Shown: positions 26,336-35,636 of the stretch, piece by piece
Layout: each line of letters starts with the position of its first letter
Numbering within the stretch: the first letter of the stretch is position 1
Assembly (NCBI GenBank): GCA_910577045.1
Contig: CAJTLB010000009.1
Location: forward strand, 62,001 to 126,000
Source: an uncultured Lachnospiraceae bacterium
GTDB lineage: Bacteria > Bacillota > Clostridia > Lachnospirales > Lachnospiraceae
Length of the DNA stretch: 64,000 nt
Direction: 5' to 3'
Notes under the pieces: generated by a model
The model's database searches: none
Seen by the model: only the letters and a program-made list of their open reading frames with translations
What the model was told of the DNA's origin: nothing
Program-made: the position numbers and the translations under genes

Positions 26336-27727
26336 CTATTTACATCTTGCAAGTACATCATCTATATTACCTGCATTTAAGAAATAACTTTCTGGAACTT
26401 CATCATGCTTTCCTTCTAAAATTTCCTTAAAGCCCTGTATGGTTTCACTAATTGGGACATATTTCCCTTCCATTCCAGTAAACTGCCCTGCCACAAAGAA
26501 TGGCTGGGATAAGAAACGCTGTATCTTCCTAGCCCTTGCCACAGTAAGTTTATCTTCTTCTGATAACTCATCCATACCAAGGATTGCTATAATATCCTGA
26601 AGTTCCTTATATCTTTGCAGAATTTCCTGCACGCCTCTTGCTACTTGGTAATGCTCTTCTCCAACAATTCTTGGGTCCAAAATTCTAGATGTGGATTCCA
26701 ATGGATCTACTGCTGGATAAATCCCCAACTCTACAATAGAACGGGACAATACCGTAGTTGCATCCAAATGCGCAAACGTAGTTGCCGGCGCTGGGTCTGT
26801 TAAGTCGTCAGCAGGCACATAAACAGCCTGTACAGAAGTAATAGAACCATTTTTTGTAGATGTAATACGCTCTTGTAAAGCACCCATTTCTGTCTGCAAA
26901 GTAGGCTGGTACCCTACTGCAGATGGCATACGCCCAAGCAAAGCAGATACCTCAGATCCTGCCTGTGTAAAACGGAAAATATTATCAATAAATAGTAATA
27001 CATCCTTTCCGCCTTTATCACGGAAATATTCTGCCATAGTAAGCCCTGTTAAACCAACTCTCATCCTGGCTCCCGGCGGCTCATTCATCTGGCCAAATAC
27101 CATTGTTGTCTTACTGATAACCCCAGATTCCTTCATTTCATAATAAAGGTCATTTCCCTCACGGGTACGTTCCCCTACTCCTGTAAATACAGAATATCCG
27201 CCATGCTCTGTAGCAATATTACGGATTAATTCTTGGATTAATACCGTTTTTCCTACCCCGGCACCACCAAATAAACCTATCTTTCCGCCCTTCTGGTATG
27301 GGCACAATAAATCAACAACCTTAATTCCTGTCTCCAGCATCTCTGTAGAAGTAGATTGTTCTTCAAAAGTAGGTGCCTGCCTATGGATTGGATAATGTTC
27401 TACCTCTTCTGGTGCAGGAAGGTTATCAATAGGGTTCCCAAGTACGTTGAACATACGCCCTAATGTGTTTTCTCCTACTGGTACTGTAATAGGCGCACCT
27501 GTTGCTACTGCCTCCATGCCTCTTACCAAACCATCTGTAGGGCCCATTGCGATACAGCGTACTGTATCATCCCCTAAATGTTGAGATACCTCAACAACTA
27601 ATGTTCCTTGATTCTTTGTTGTTATCTTAATCGCTTCATTAATTTCGGGCAGGTTTCCTTCTGTAAACTTTACATCCAAAACCGCGCCGATAATCTGCGT
27701 AATTTTACCAACATTTAACTCTGCCAT
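26336..27727 (-). CDS. atpD: ATP synthase subunit beta
   Basis: A 463-residue catalytic F1 subunit. Walker A GGAGVGKTVLIQELI (about 150), the catalytic Glu in GVGERTREGNDLY, Walker B DVLLFIDNIFRFTQAGSEVSALLGRMPSAVGYQPTL, and the DELSEED lever (GMDELSEEDKL) are intact. It forms the hexamer with alpha. Between atpG and atpC. Confidence 0.98.
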   Translation of the reverse strand: MAELNVGKITQIIGAVLDVKFTEGNLPEINEAIKITTKNQGTLVVEVSQHLGDDTVRCIAMGPTDGLVRGMEAVATGAPITVPVGENTLGRMFNVLGNPIDNLPAPEEVEHYPIHRQAPTFEEQSTSTEMLETGIKVVDLLCPYQKGGKIGLFGGAGVGKTVLIQELIRNIATEHGGYSVFTGVGERTREGNDLYYEMKESGVISKTTMVFGQMNEPPGARMRVGLTGLTMAEYFRDKGGKDVLLFIDNIFRFTQAGSEVSALLGRMPSAVGYQPTLQTEMGALQERITSTKNGSITSVQAVYVPADDLTDPAPATTFAHLDATTVLSRSIVELGIYPAVDPLESTSRILDPRIVGEEHYQVARGVQEILQRYKELQDIIAILGMDELSEEDKLTVARARKIQRFLSQPFFVAGQFTGMEGKYVPISETIQGFKEILEGKHDEVPESYFLNAGNIDDVLARCK

Positions 27728-27760
27728 TTCATCACTCCTTATTCTCGTTAATAGCTTCTG

Positions 27761-28615
27761 CTAATTAATCGCTTCCGCGCCAGCAATGATTTCTGTCAAT
27801 TCCTGTGTAATAGAGCTTTGTCTTGCACGGTTATACTTAAGCGACAAATCAGCAAGCATTTCTTCTGCATTGCTTGTCGCAGAATCCATAGCCTGCATCC
27901 TTGCACCATTCTCACTAGCAACTGCTTCAATCAGGCCGCCATATATTAGGCTGCATACATATTTGGGAATAATTACATCTAGAACCTCTTCTTCCTCTGG
28001 TTCATAATTCATAGGAATTTGACGTTCCTCTGTTTCCTTTGGCGCTTCTATTTCAATCGGAAGAAGCTTTATTAACTTCGGTTCATGGCTTACTGTATTC
28101 TTAAAAGAAGTATAGGCAAGGTAAATTTCCCCTATTTCTCCACGGGTAAATGAATCCAAAACTGTTTTTCCTATTTCTCTTGCATCTTGGTAAATAGGCT
28201 CATTAATCACATCAGAATAATCTGCACATATCTGATATCCCCGCCTAGAAAGAATATCCTTCCCTTTCCTCCCTATCGCATAAACCTGTATCTCTTCCTT
28301 TGGAATCGTCCCATTTGTAAGCAGCTTCGTGATATTGGTATTATAACCGCCTGCCAGCCCACGGTTCGAAGTAATGACAATAACTGCCTTCTTATTAGAA
28401 TCCCCTTTCCTTAAATAAGGATGGTCAATATTAGAAGACCTCGAAAGCATCTCCGAGACAGTAGCATACATTGCATCTGAGTATGGCCTAGTCTGCTCTG
28501 CCTTCGTCTTTGCCTTCTGCAGCTTTACAGTAGAAACCAGCTTCATGGCTTTTGTTATCTGTCCGGTACTTTGTATACTCGTCTTACGCCTTTGAATATC
28601 TCTCATTGACGCCAT
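27761..28615 (-). CDS. atpG: ATP synthase subunit gamma
   Basis: A 284-residue central-stalk subunit: N-terminal helix RDIQRRKTSIQSTGQITKAMKLVSTVKLQKA, Rossmann-like middle (ITSNRGLAGGYN) and C-terminal helix (ARMQAMDSATSNAEEMLADLSLKYNRARQ). These coiled-coil ends form the rotating shaft. Between atpA (17 bp) and atpD. Confidence 0.97.
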   Translation of the reverse strand: MASMRDIQRRKTSIQSTGQITKAMKLVSTVKLQKAKTKAEQTRPYSDAMYATVSEMLSRSSNIDHPYLRKGDSNKKAVIVITSNRGLAGGYNTNITKLLTNGTIPKEEIQVYAIGRKGKDILSRRGYQICADYSDVINEPIYQDAREIGKTVLDSFTRGEIGEIYLAYTSFKNTVSHEPKLIKLLPIEIEAPKETEERQIPMNYEPEEEEVLDVIIPKYVCSLIYGGLIEAVASENGARMQAMDSATSNAEEMLADLSLKYNRARQSSITQELTEIIAGAEAIN

Positions 28616-28631
28616 GATATTTCACCCTTTT

Positions 28632-30146
28632 CTACTTAAATTCTTTTTTGAATTCTGTAATAGCCTTTACTAATGCGTTTTCCGCCTCTTCATCAAGTTG
28701 CTTTGTACTCTTAATTTTTGCTGGAATTTCTGCATACTTTGTATCAATAAATTCAAACAATTCTTTTTCAAATCTCTGGATATCTTCTACCTTTATATCC
28801 AACAAATATTTCTTTGTTGCCGCATAAATAATAATAACCTGGTATTCTACTGGCATTGGCCTATATTGCGGCTGCTTCAGCATTTCTTTAATTCTTTCGC
28901 CTTGGGCCAGCTTTTCCTTGGTATCCGCATCCAGTTCTGAGCCAAACTGGGAGAATGCCGCAAGTTCCCTATATTGTGCCAATTCTACACGGATAGGGGC
29001 TGCAATCTTCTTAATCGCCTTAATCTGCGCTGCGCCACCTACACGGGATACAGAAAGTCCAGCGTTTACGGCTGGCCGGAAACCAGCATTAAACATTTCT
29101 GTTTCCAAATAAATCTGCCCATCTGTAATAGAAATTACATTCGTAGGGATATAAGCTGATACGTCCCCCGCTTGCGTTTCAATAATAGGAAGTGCCGTTA
29201 AAGAACCTCCGCCTAATTCATCTGACAATCTTGCCGCCCTTTCCAATAGCCTAGAATGTAAATAGAATACGTCTCCAGGATATGCCTCACGCCCTGGTGG
29301 CCTACGGAGCAATAAAGAGAGGGTACGGTATGCCGTTGCATGTTTGCTTAAATCATCATATACAACTAAAACATCTTCCCCATTTTCCATCCACTCTTCC
29401 CCAATGGCACATCCTGCATACGGGGCAATATACTGAAGTGGGGCAAGCTCACTTGCTGTAGAAGCAACAACTGTTGTATAATCCATAGCACCATATTCTT
29501 CCAAAGTCTTTACTATTGTTGCAACAGTAGAAGCTTTCTGGCCAATTGCAACATAAATACAATGCACTCCCTGCCCTTTTTGGTTAATAATGGTATCTAC
29601 CGCTATTGCTGTTTTTCCTGTTTGCCTATCTCCAATAATTAACTCACGCTGCCCTCTTCCAATTGGAATCATGGCATCAATCGCCTTAATACCTGTTTGA
29701 AGCGGGGTATCTACTGATTTTCTGGAAATAACACCTGATGCCACACGTTCCACCTGACGGTACTTGTCTGTAACAATTGGGCCTTTGCCATCTATTGGCT
29801 GCCCCAAAGCATTTACAACACGCCCTGTCAATGCGTCCCCTACAGGCACCTCAACGACTCTTCCTGTTGTTTTTACGGTGTCTCCCTCATTAATATTCTT
29901 AGCACTTCCTAACAGTACGGCACCTACATTATCTTCTTCTAAGTTAAGCACCATGCCATATACTTCTCCAGGGAACTCCAAAAGTTCTCCCTGCATTGCA
30001 TTTTCAAGACCATGTATACGGGCAATTCCATCAGCAACCTGAATAACAGTACCCACATCGGATACTTCCAGCTTCGTGGAATAATTCTTTATCTGTTCTT
30101 TAATAACAGAACTAATTTCTTCCGGTCTTAAATTCATGAAGCCCAC
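28632..30146 (-). CDS. atpA: ATP synthase subunit alpha
   Basis: A 504-residue non-catalytic F1 subunit. P-loop GDRQTGKTAIAVDTI (about 170), the arginine finger region in SVSRVGGAAQ, and the N-terminal RPEEISSVIKEQIKNY that contacts delta are all present. Length normal. 20 bp after atpH. Confidence 0.98.
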   Translation of the reverse strand: MGFMNLRPEEISSVIKEQIKNYSTKLEVSDVGTVIQVADGIARIHGLENAMQGELLEFPGEVYGMVLNLEEDNVGAVLLGSAKNINEGDTVKTTGRVVEVPVGDALTGRVVNALGQPIDGKGPIVTDKYRQVERVASGVISRKSVDTPLQTGIKAIDAMIPIGRGQRELIIGDRQTGKTAIAVDTIINQKGQGVHCIYVAIGQKASTVATIVKTLEEYGAMDYTTVVASTASELAPLQYIAPYAGCAIGEEWMENGEDVLVVYDDLSKHATAYRTLSLLLRRPPGREAYPGDVFYLHSRLLERAARLSDELGGGSLTALPIIETQAGDVSAYIPTNVISITDGQIYLETEMFNAGFRPAVNAGLSVSRVGGAAQIKAIKKIAAPIRVELAQYRELAAFSQFGSELDADTKEKLAQGERIKEMLKQPQYRPMPVEYQVIIIYAATKKYLLDIKVEDIQRFEKELFEFIDTKYAEIPAKIKSTKQLDEEAENALVKAITEFKKEFK

Positions 30147-30166
30147 ACACCTTCTTTCTTTTCAGC

Positions 30167-30712
30167 CTAAAGCTGTACTTTCATCAAATCTCTGGACATC
30201 AATTCCAGTTTATGTTTAATACTGCTGTCAACGACACGATCTCCAATCCGAATTACCATTCCGCCAATCAGCCCTGCATCCACCATGTAATTCATTTCAA
30301 AGGACTGATAGCCTGTAGTCGCAAGAAGCCTATCTACAACCGCCTTCTTTTGGGACTTTTTAAGTTCCACAGCCGTTGTAACACTTGCTACTCCAATATG
30401 CTTATGCTCCCTGACACGGTCCATAAAAAAATCAAGGATATCAAAAATATCATGAAATCTGTCTTTGCTTACAATTAGCTCCAAAAAGCCTGTCAAATTA
30501 TCGCTAACTCTGCCCTTAAAGATCTGTTCTATAATCTGAAGCTTCTCTTCCTTTACAATCTTTGGATGCTCCATTAAACGCATAAGGTCCTCATTTTCCT
30601 TTAATGCCCCTGAAACTGCCTGGACCTCCTCTAAAAGCGTATCTACTGCATCCTGCTCTAAAGCAAGCTCAAATAACGCATCACCATAGGTCTTGGATAC
30701 TAATTTTGCCAT
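30167..30712 (-). CDS. atpH: ATP synthase subunit delta
   Basis: A 181-residue peripheral-stalk subunit with KTYGDALFELALEQ at the N-terminus and the conserved C-terminal block GLIGGMVIRIGDRVVDSSIKHKL. It joins the b-dimer to the top of alpha3beta3. It overlaps atpF by 13 bp. Confidence 0.96.
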   Translation of the reverse strand: MAKLVSKTYGDALFELALEQDAVDTLLEEVQAVSGALKENEDLMRLMEHPKIVKEEKLQIIEQIFKGRVSDNLTGFLELIVSKDRFHDIFDILDFFMDRVREHKHIGVASVTTAVELKKSQKKAVVDRLLATTGYQSFEMNYMVDAGLIGGMVIRIGDRVVDSSIKHKLELMSRDLMKVQL

Positions 30713-31224
30713 GTGCTATCACCTATTTCCTTTAAGGTTTCCTCAATCAGGATATCCTGAGTTTTTCCATCCATGGTTTGTGTAACAAACCTGCCTGCCA
30801 TAGCGGACGCAATCCGAATCATTTCCTTCTTCATATCATCAACGGCTCTTTTTTGTTCCAATACAACTTCGCCGTGTGCACGTTCCAGAATACGGTTTGC
30901 TTCTTCCTTGGCTCCATTTACAATTTCTTCTTCTCTCCTCAACGCTTTCTTACGTGCTTCTGAGAGAATTTTCTCTGCCTCTTTATCAATATCTCTTAGC
31001 TTTGCCTCATATTCTGCTTTTAATGCGATTGCATCATCTTTATTCCGGCCTGCAGTCTCAATATCATTCTGAATCCGTTCCCGTCTTTTATTTAACATAT
31101 CCCTTACAGGGTTAAAAAGAAGATAGGACATAAACGTAAACAGAATAAAAATATTGATTGCTAAAAATATAGAATCATGGATTAACTGCAAATCCAAGTC
31201 AAATATTCTTTCGACTACTAACAT
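30700..31224 (-). CDS. atpF: ATP synthase subunit b
   Basis: A 174-residue subunit with one N-terminal membrane helix (about 13-36) followed by a long charged coiled coil (RRERIQNDIETAGRNKDDAIALK onward) that forms the peripheral stalk dimer. 59 bp after atpE, overlapping atpH. Confidence 0.96.
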   Translation of the reverse strand: MLVVERIFDLDLQLIHDSIFLAINIFILFTFMSYLLFNPVRDMLNKRRERIQNDIETAGRNKDDAIALKAEYEAKLRDIDKEAEKILSEARKKALRREEEIVNGAKEEANRILERAHGEVVLEQKRAVDDMKKEMIRIASAMAGRFVTQTMDGKTQDILIEETLKEIGDSTWQN

Positions 31225-31283
31225 TCTTCAGGTTTCGCCTCCTTCCGGCTTTTCTTTTTTGTAGTTTATGCCTTGAAAGCGAA

Positions 31284-31553
31284 TTATAGTTTGCCAAGCA
31301 ATGGGGCAACGAAGATTAAAATAATAGCAGTAGCAAATCCATAAAGACCTGTTGTCTCAGCAACTGCCTGCCCTAAAAGCATAGTAGAAGTAATATCTGA
31401 CTTTGCGCCTGGATTACGGCCTACTGCTGCTGCTGCATGGCCTGCTGCAATACCCTGGCCAATACCAGGCCCAATACCTGCAATAAGCGCAAGGCCTGCA
31501 CCAATTGCAGAACAAGCTAGAATTAAACCTTCATTCGTGATATTTGACATCAT
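31284..31553 (-). CDS. atpE: ATP synthase subunit c (sodium-type ligand set)
   Basis: An 89-residue double-hairpin membrane subunit. Counting from the second Met, the ion-site residues are Gln32 (GIGQG), Val63, Glu65, Thr66, Thr67 and Tyr70 (AVAETTGLY). The sodium-coupled Ilyobacter c subunit has Q32, V63, E65, S66, T67 and Y70, so five of six are identical and Ser66 is Thr, which keeps the hydroxyl. The RNP polar loop reads GRNPGAK. Sodium coupling is inferred. AAGGAGG precedes the tandem ATGs. Confidence 0.96.
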   Translation of the reverse strand: MMSNITNEGLILACSAIGAGLALIAGIGPGIGQGIAAGHAAAAVGRNPGAKSDITSTMLLGQAVAETTGLYGFATAIILIFVAPLLGKL

Positions 31554-31597
31554 AATTTTGTCCTCCTTAAAATATTAACTATTCATTTTGTTTGCCT

Positions 31598-32335
31598 TTA
31601 ATCGGCTATTTTGTCATTTACATAAACCATTGTCAGCATGCAGAATACATATGTCTGGATCGCACCAGAGAAAATATCAAAATACACATGCGCTGCTGCT
31701 GGAATACCAATTTGCACAAATATTGGCGTTAAACCATATAAAAGCCCCATCATTACAGTTCCTGACAACACATTGCCGAACAAACGCAATGACAGAGAAA
31801 GCGGTACTGCAAGTTCTCCAATTAAATTAATTGGGAACAACAACGCAAATGGCTGAAACAGATTGGTCAGGTGTTTTATCTTATTCTTCTTTATGCCATT
31901 AAAATGGATTAATGAGAAGGTAATTAAACCTAACGGCAATGTAACGCCATAATCTGCTGTCGGTGCCCTTAATCCAAGTAAACCAGAAATATTGCAAATC
32001 AATATGAAAATAAACACCGTGGAAAGATAGTTGACAAACCGCCTGGCATTTTCACCCATTATCCCTTTTACCATACTGTCCAGCATTTCTACAATCAGCT
32101 CTACAATATTCTGGAACACACCAGGAATTTGATCTGGGTTCTTCATTTTTCTGCTGGCACACACAGTAAAAATCATTATTATTACCGTTACAATAATCAA
32201 GCTGATATGGGTTGATGTCAAATGGAACGTATGCCCAAACAACTGATATTCCAGAAAATAATGGATAAAGAAGTCCGCCTCTTTTTCTGCTTTCGCAAGA
32301 ACCATCATTTGCCCCGCCATTGATAACATGCTCAC
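31598..32335 (-). CDS. atpB: ATP synthase subunit a
   Basis: About 245 residues, five or six membrane helices, forming the ion channel against the c-ring. The essential Arg is in LSLSLRLFGNVLSG and the last helices have GAIQTYVFCMLTMVYVND. The track-like start at 32344 (GTG) touches the AAGGAGG, too close to use. The GTG at 32335 is ten bases from it and is chosen; the ATG at 32329 is an alternative. Confidence 0.95.
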   Translation of the reverse strand: MSMLSMAGQMMVLAKAEKEADFFIHYFLEYQLFGHTFHLTSTHISLIIVTVIIMIFTVCASRKMKNPDQIPGVFQNIVELIVEMLDSMVKGIMGENARRFVNYLSTVFIFILICNISGLLGLRAPTADYGVTLPLGLITFSLIHFNGIKKNKIKHLTNLFQPFALLFPINLIGELAVPLSLSLRLFGNVLSGTVMMGLLYGLTPIFVQIGIPAAAHVYFDIFSGAIQTYVFCMLTMVYVNDKIAD

Positions 32336-32390
32336 TCTTTTCACCCCTCCTTCATCTAAAGTTTATTTGCCTTTTTATTAAGTAGGCATC

Positions 32391-32777
32391 TCACGGTTTT
32401 CCACCTGTGAGAAATTTATGTGTAACGGGCTGAATATATGCCGCTACTTTAAGGGTCATTATGCCAAGAATTAGCCCTACCAGATGTCCAAGCTTCATTA
32501 CGCCAGTAAGCACAATAACAGTCAGCACCACTATAGTCCGTATTACATAGGAGCTTATCATCTTCATCTTGGCGCCTCCCTCTCCCACATCCACCGCCTT
32601 CTGGACAGAAGTACTAATAGAAAAGGTCATAAATATAGCTAGTCCAATGCCAATTCCCAGTCCCGTTGAATAATATAATTTATCCTTTACTACCATAACA
32701 CCAAGAATCTCTAAAATTATTCCTGATAACAGTATTCCTAATAAGAGTTCCCATACGGTTTTATTTATATTCCCCAT
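32391..32777 (-). CDS. atpI: ATP synthase subunit I-like protein
   Basis: A 128-residue membrane protein with four predicted helices (LLLGILLSGIILEILGVM, YSTGLGIGIGLAIFMTFSI, VIRTIVVLTVIVLTGVM, VGLILGIMTLKVAAYI), the pattern of the ATP synthase I chain that helps c-ring assembly. Its start overlaps the AtpZ-like gene by 17 bp and atpB follows. Confidence 0.85.
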   Translation of the reverse strand: MGNINKTVWELLLGILLSGIILEILGVMVVKDKLYYSTGLGIGIGLAIFMTFSISTSVQKAVDVGEGGAKMKMISSYVIRTIVVLTVIVLTGVMKLGHLVGLILGIMTLKVAAYIQPVTHKFLTGGKP

Positions 32778-33012
32778 CCTTGCCCCTTTCCTGCTTTTTC
32801 TCCCCCTCTATGGAGCTCATTGCTAATATATACGCATTTCTGCCCCCTGCAAGAACACCTAATATTAAAAATACAATGGTGAAAAAACCTGCAGAAAAAT
32901 GGCTGTCCAGAAATATTCCTAAAAACAGACACATAAAAATAGGAACCATAATCTGTATTCCAAGCTGAGTAATCAACACTAAATTACGGTACGGATGTTT
33001 TCCTGATTTCAT
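32761..33012 (-). CDS. atpZ: AtpZ/AtpI-family small membrane protein
   Basis: An 83-residue protein with two membrane helices (QLGIQIMVPIFMCLFLGIFLD; FFTIVFLILGVLAGGRNAY), the AtpZ pattern; family members accompany atp operons and have been linked to divalent ion transport or assembly. First gene of the operon, with its ATG only about 12 bp from the likely transcription start. Confidence 0.85.
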   Translation of the reverse strand: MKSGKHPYRNLVLITQLGIQIMVPIFMCLFLGIFLDSHFSAGFFTIVFLILGVLAGGRNAYILAMSSIEGEKKQERGKDGEYK

Positions 33013-33030
33013 ATTTCCCTCTAATCCCCT

Positions 33031-33058
33031 ATTATATCACGTATTTCTAAATTGTCCA
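33031..33058 (-). promoter_or_regulatory. ATP synthase operon promoter
   Basis: TGGACA (33058-33053), 16 bp, extended TGA-TATAAT (33036-33031). It gives a very short leader before the AtpZ-like start at 33012. Confidence 0.8.
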
Positions 33059-33112
33059 CGAATTTTAAATGTTTCCAATTTAACCTGTTACTATTTCCCT
33101 ATCTTTATACAA

Positions 33113-33147
33113 GGGACGCCAACAGTACCAACTTACTATGGCGTTCC
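33113..33147 (-). terminator. Hairpin after the coiled-coil gene
   Basis: Minus strand GGAACGCCA / TGGCGTCCC with inner AGTA/TACT pairing. The following TTGTAT is a poor T run, so it could be leaky into the atp promoter region. Confidence 0.5.
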
Positions 33148-33155
33148 TTCTTTAC

Positions 33156-33986
33156 TTACTTTATACGTTTAAAAATATCTTTAAGCCCCTTTTTTGTTTC
33201 CACTGGATAACTTGCTGATGGTGCCCCATTAATTTCTTCCTTCCATGCAAAATATTCTGCATCTAAATCAAAATCTTCTGCTTGAAATTCTTGGACCTTT
33301 TCTAGTACAGGCTGTTCTTCTGCTTTTGGCATGTCAACCTTATTTTTGTATGCTTCTGCCACATAAATTTCTATCTTCTTTTGTTCTTCTGTTAGGCCGC
33401 TTTCTTCTATAATTTCATCTATTATTTCTGTTTTTTTAGCTTCTTGTTTTTCCCTAACTTTTGCCACTGTATTTAAACGTTTTTGTTCCTCTTTTTCTTC
33501 CTTCTCTTGTATCTTTGCTTTTCCAATTAATTCCAGATAAATCCTACCTTGTTCCATCTGTTCTAGTTGTCCCTTTAGCTCTTTACGGTTAGCACTTAAA
33601 TAATTTAACTTATCTACAATCTTTTTGTCAATTTCTTCCCATGTCCTTTGAATGTCTTCTCTTGCTTTTGTAACCTCTGCTTCCAATTCTTTTAGTGTAC
33701 TATCAGAATAAAGAATGGAACCTGCATAAATCTCTTCTGCACTTATAGATGCTTTTTCTACCATTGCATCTGTTTCTTCCTTATATTTCTGTATCCCAAG
33801 CTCACGGCTTACTTTTGTTTCTTCATAACGATCCATTGCATTATAGACCTCATGGCTTAAAGATTCTAATAACGCAAATACTCGCTTTTTATCTACGATA
33901 ATCATATCCTCTCTTGAGGGTATTTTCTCCGCTTTTGCAAACATGACATGAATTTCCCGCATAATCCGTTCCATATCATTTGACAT
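33156..33986 (-). CDS. Coiled-coil protein of unknown function
   Basis: A 276-residue soluble, charged, mostly helical protein with heptad-like stretches (about 60-215: SILYSDSTLKELEAEVTKAREDI, LSANRKELKGQLEQMEQ, REKQEAKKTEIIDEIIEES). The C-terminus ends KKGLKDIFKRIK. No catalytic motif is visible. It might belong with DivIVA- or stalk-like scaffolds, but nothing decides this. ATG at 33986 follows AGGAGG. Own promoter; transcribed separately from atp genes. Confidence 0.8.
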   Translation of the reverse strand: MSNDMERIMREIHVMFAKAEKIPSREDMIIVDKKRVFALLESLSHEVYNAMDRYEETKVSRELGIQKYKEETDAMVEKASISAEEIYAGSILYSDSTLKELEAEVTKAREDIQRTWEEIDKKIVDKLNYLSANRKELKGQLEQMEQGRIYLELIGKAKIQEKEEKEEQKRLNTVAKVREKQEAKKTEIIDEIIEESGLTEEQKKIEIYVAEAYKNKVDMPKAEEQPVLEKVQEFQAEDFDLDAEYFAWKEEINGAPSASYPVETKKGLKDIFKRIK

Positions 33987-34052
33987 GCGCTTTCCTCCTA
34001 TCCTAATTCTATCTCACAAAGATATTTCTCCCCGTGTTTGCCTGTGTTTAGT

Positions 34053-34081
34053 AGTATACCTCATATTTTATGTATGGACAA
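34053..34081 (-). promoter_or_regulatory. Promoter of coiled-coil gene
   Basis: TTGTCC (34081-34076), 17 bp, TATACT (34058-34053), with a leader of about 60 nt. Confidence 0.6.
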
Positions 34082-34120
34082 GCCTCATCATACAATTTAA
34101 TAATTCTTTTATCTTCATCC

Positions 34121-34150
34121 AAAAATTCCCGGAAGAAACTCTTCCGGGAA
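34121..34150 (-). terminator. tRNA-Gln terminator
   Basis: Minus strand TTCCCGGAAGA / TCTTCCGGGAA with a GTT loop then TTTTT. Confidence 0.9.
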
Positions 34151-34156
34151 CAATAC

Positions 34157-34229
34157 CTGGGCTACAAGGATTCGAACCTTGAAAATGCTGGAGTCAGAGT
34201 CCAGTGCCTTACCATTTGGCGATAGCCCA
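34157..34229 (-). tRNA. tRNA-Gln (CUG anticodon)
   Basis: 73 nt. Acceptor TGGGCTA / TAGCCCA with discriminator G, anticodon stem CTGGA / TCCAG with loop CTCTGAC giving CTG, T arm CAAGGTTCGAATCCTTG. CCA not encoded. Followed by a terminator and preceded by a consensus promoter. Confidence 0.96.
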
Positions 34230-34270
34230 ATTTCTATTTGTTTATGCCGCGTAACTTAACGACAAGCTGT

Positions 34271-34300
34271 ATTATACACTATAAGATTGTGTTATGTCAA
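34271..34300 (-). promoter_or_regulatory. tRNA-Gln promoter
   Basis: Perfect TTGACA (34300-34295), 18 bp, perfect TATAAT (34276-34271), about 40 bp before the tRNA. Confidence 0.85.
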
Positions 34301-34465
34301 GTATTTTTTAAATCTTTCTAAAATTAATTTGTATAGGATTACAATACATTTGTAATATGTATTGCATGGAAGCTTTCCTATCATCTGGTGGTAGGCTGGG
34401 ATTATGTCAGCCATAATCCATATTTAACCTATAGCTAATTTTAAAAAGACTTTATTTTTTGCGCA

Positions 34466-35497
34466 TTATACAACTACCTGGTTCCTTCCTCTTTCTTTTC
34501 CAAGATACAGCTTCTCGTCTGCACTGTGTATTACTTTCTCATAATTACTATCTGCCATGCCTGTTGCTATCCCTATTGTAATTGTAATATGGATTTCTTT
34601 CCCCGCTGACTTTATTACCATGCCTTCCACATGTTTACGAAGTGTTTCCATAATAGGATAAATCTTATCTGGCGTTGTATTCGGGAAATATAAGATAAAT
34701 TCTTCCCCGCCCCAGCGGACTGCTAAATTTTCCTTCCCCGCTGTAGTATTTAAACAAGACGCCACCTCAACCAATACTGCATCCCCTGCCTCATGTCCAT
34801 ATGTATCATTCACTATCTTAAAAAAATCAATATCCACCATAGAAATCACATATTGATCCCGTTCATAAATAGGGACAGATTCAATCTTATGTTCAAAAAA
34901 ACGCCGGTTATACAATCCTGTTAAAGCATCATGGTTCATATTATAACGAAGAGATTCCCACACTTTTTCTGTTTCCTTGGAATAAAAAAATGTTGCTGCC
35001 AATACAATTGTTGCCGTTATCCCCATATTAAACATAAAAATAGCTGTGCAATATGGCTCTACTGCGCTTTGCATTGCTGGAAACCTAACCCCAACCACCA
35101 TAACAATAAATTTCAATATAAACGCTGTAGCTATACCAATTATTTGATATAAAAAGCGTGCATTCCTATAAGAAGGAACCAAATAAAATACTGCTGAAGA
35201 TAATCCAATCATATAAAGAAAAAAGCCGTAATCCGGTCCAAGTGCCAACTCACTTAAAAAGGAAAACAACAATATTTCAAAATATGTATGTAACATACTT
35301 TTCTCAGAAGTATCTTTTTTTAAAACTAAAAAATTAAAATAAAAACCGCTGCTAAACAGATTCAAAGCCACCAATGGCAATACATTCAATATTTGAAAAA
35401 CGCATAAATAGATTACATGAATTACCAGACACACGGCTAAAAACAACATATTCCTGTTTTTAGTGAACCAGTCAACGATTTTAATAACTATCCCCAT
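34466..35497 (-). CDS. Membrane diguanylate cyclase (GGDEF domain)
   Basis: A 343-residue protein: six hydrophobic segments in the first 180 residues form a membrane sensor (MASE-like), then a GGDEF domain (about 185-343) with DALTGLYNRRFFE, DIDFFKIVNDTYGHEAGD and the active-site GGEEF (about 261). It should make cyclic di-GMP from GTP. The RxxD inhibitory I-site that often precedes GGEEF is absent (TAGKENLAVRW), so product inhibition by that site is unlikely. ATG 35497 has GGAG six bases upstream; ATG 35509 is an alternative. Confidence 0.92.
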   Translation of the reverse strand: MGIVIKIVDWFTKNRNMLFLAVCLVIHVIYLCVFQILNVLPLVALNLFSSGFYFNFLVLKKDTSEKSMLHTYFEILLFSFLSELALGPDYGFFLYMIGLSSAVFYLVPSYRNARFLYQIIGIATAFILKFIVMVVGVRFPAMQSAVEPYCTAIFMFNMGITATIVLAATFFYSKETEKVWESLRYNMNHDALTGLYNRRFFEHKIESVPIYERDQYVISMVDIDFFKIVNDTYGHEAGDAVLVEVASCLNTTAGKENLAVRWGGEEFILYFPNTTPDKIYPIMETLRKHVEGMVIKSAGKEIHITITIGIATGMADSNYEKVIHSADEKLYLGKERGRNQVVV

Positions 35498-35578
35498 ACA
35501 CTTCTCCATCGTTTTATTCCCAATCCATTCCTTAGTAGTCTATCATACAACTGGCTTTATTTACATATAATTACAATT

Positions 35579-35607
35579 ATTATAACAAACCCCCTACAAT
35601 ACTTCAA
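35579..35607 (-). promoter_or_regulatory. Promoter of diguanylate cyclase gene
   Basis: TTGAAG (35607-35602), 17 bp, extended TGT-TATAAT (35584-35579), leader about 80 nt. Confidence 0.65.
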
Positions 35608-35636
35608 CTGCATTTTTACATTTTCATGCCATTCTA

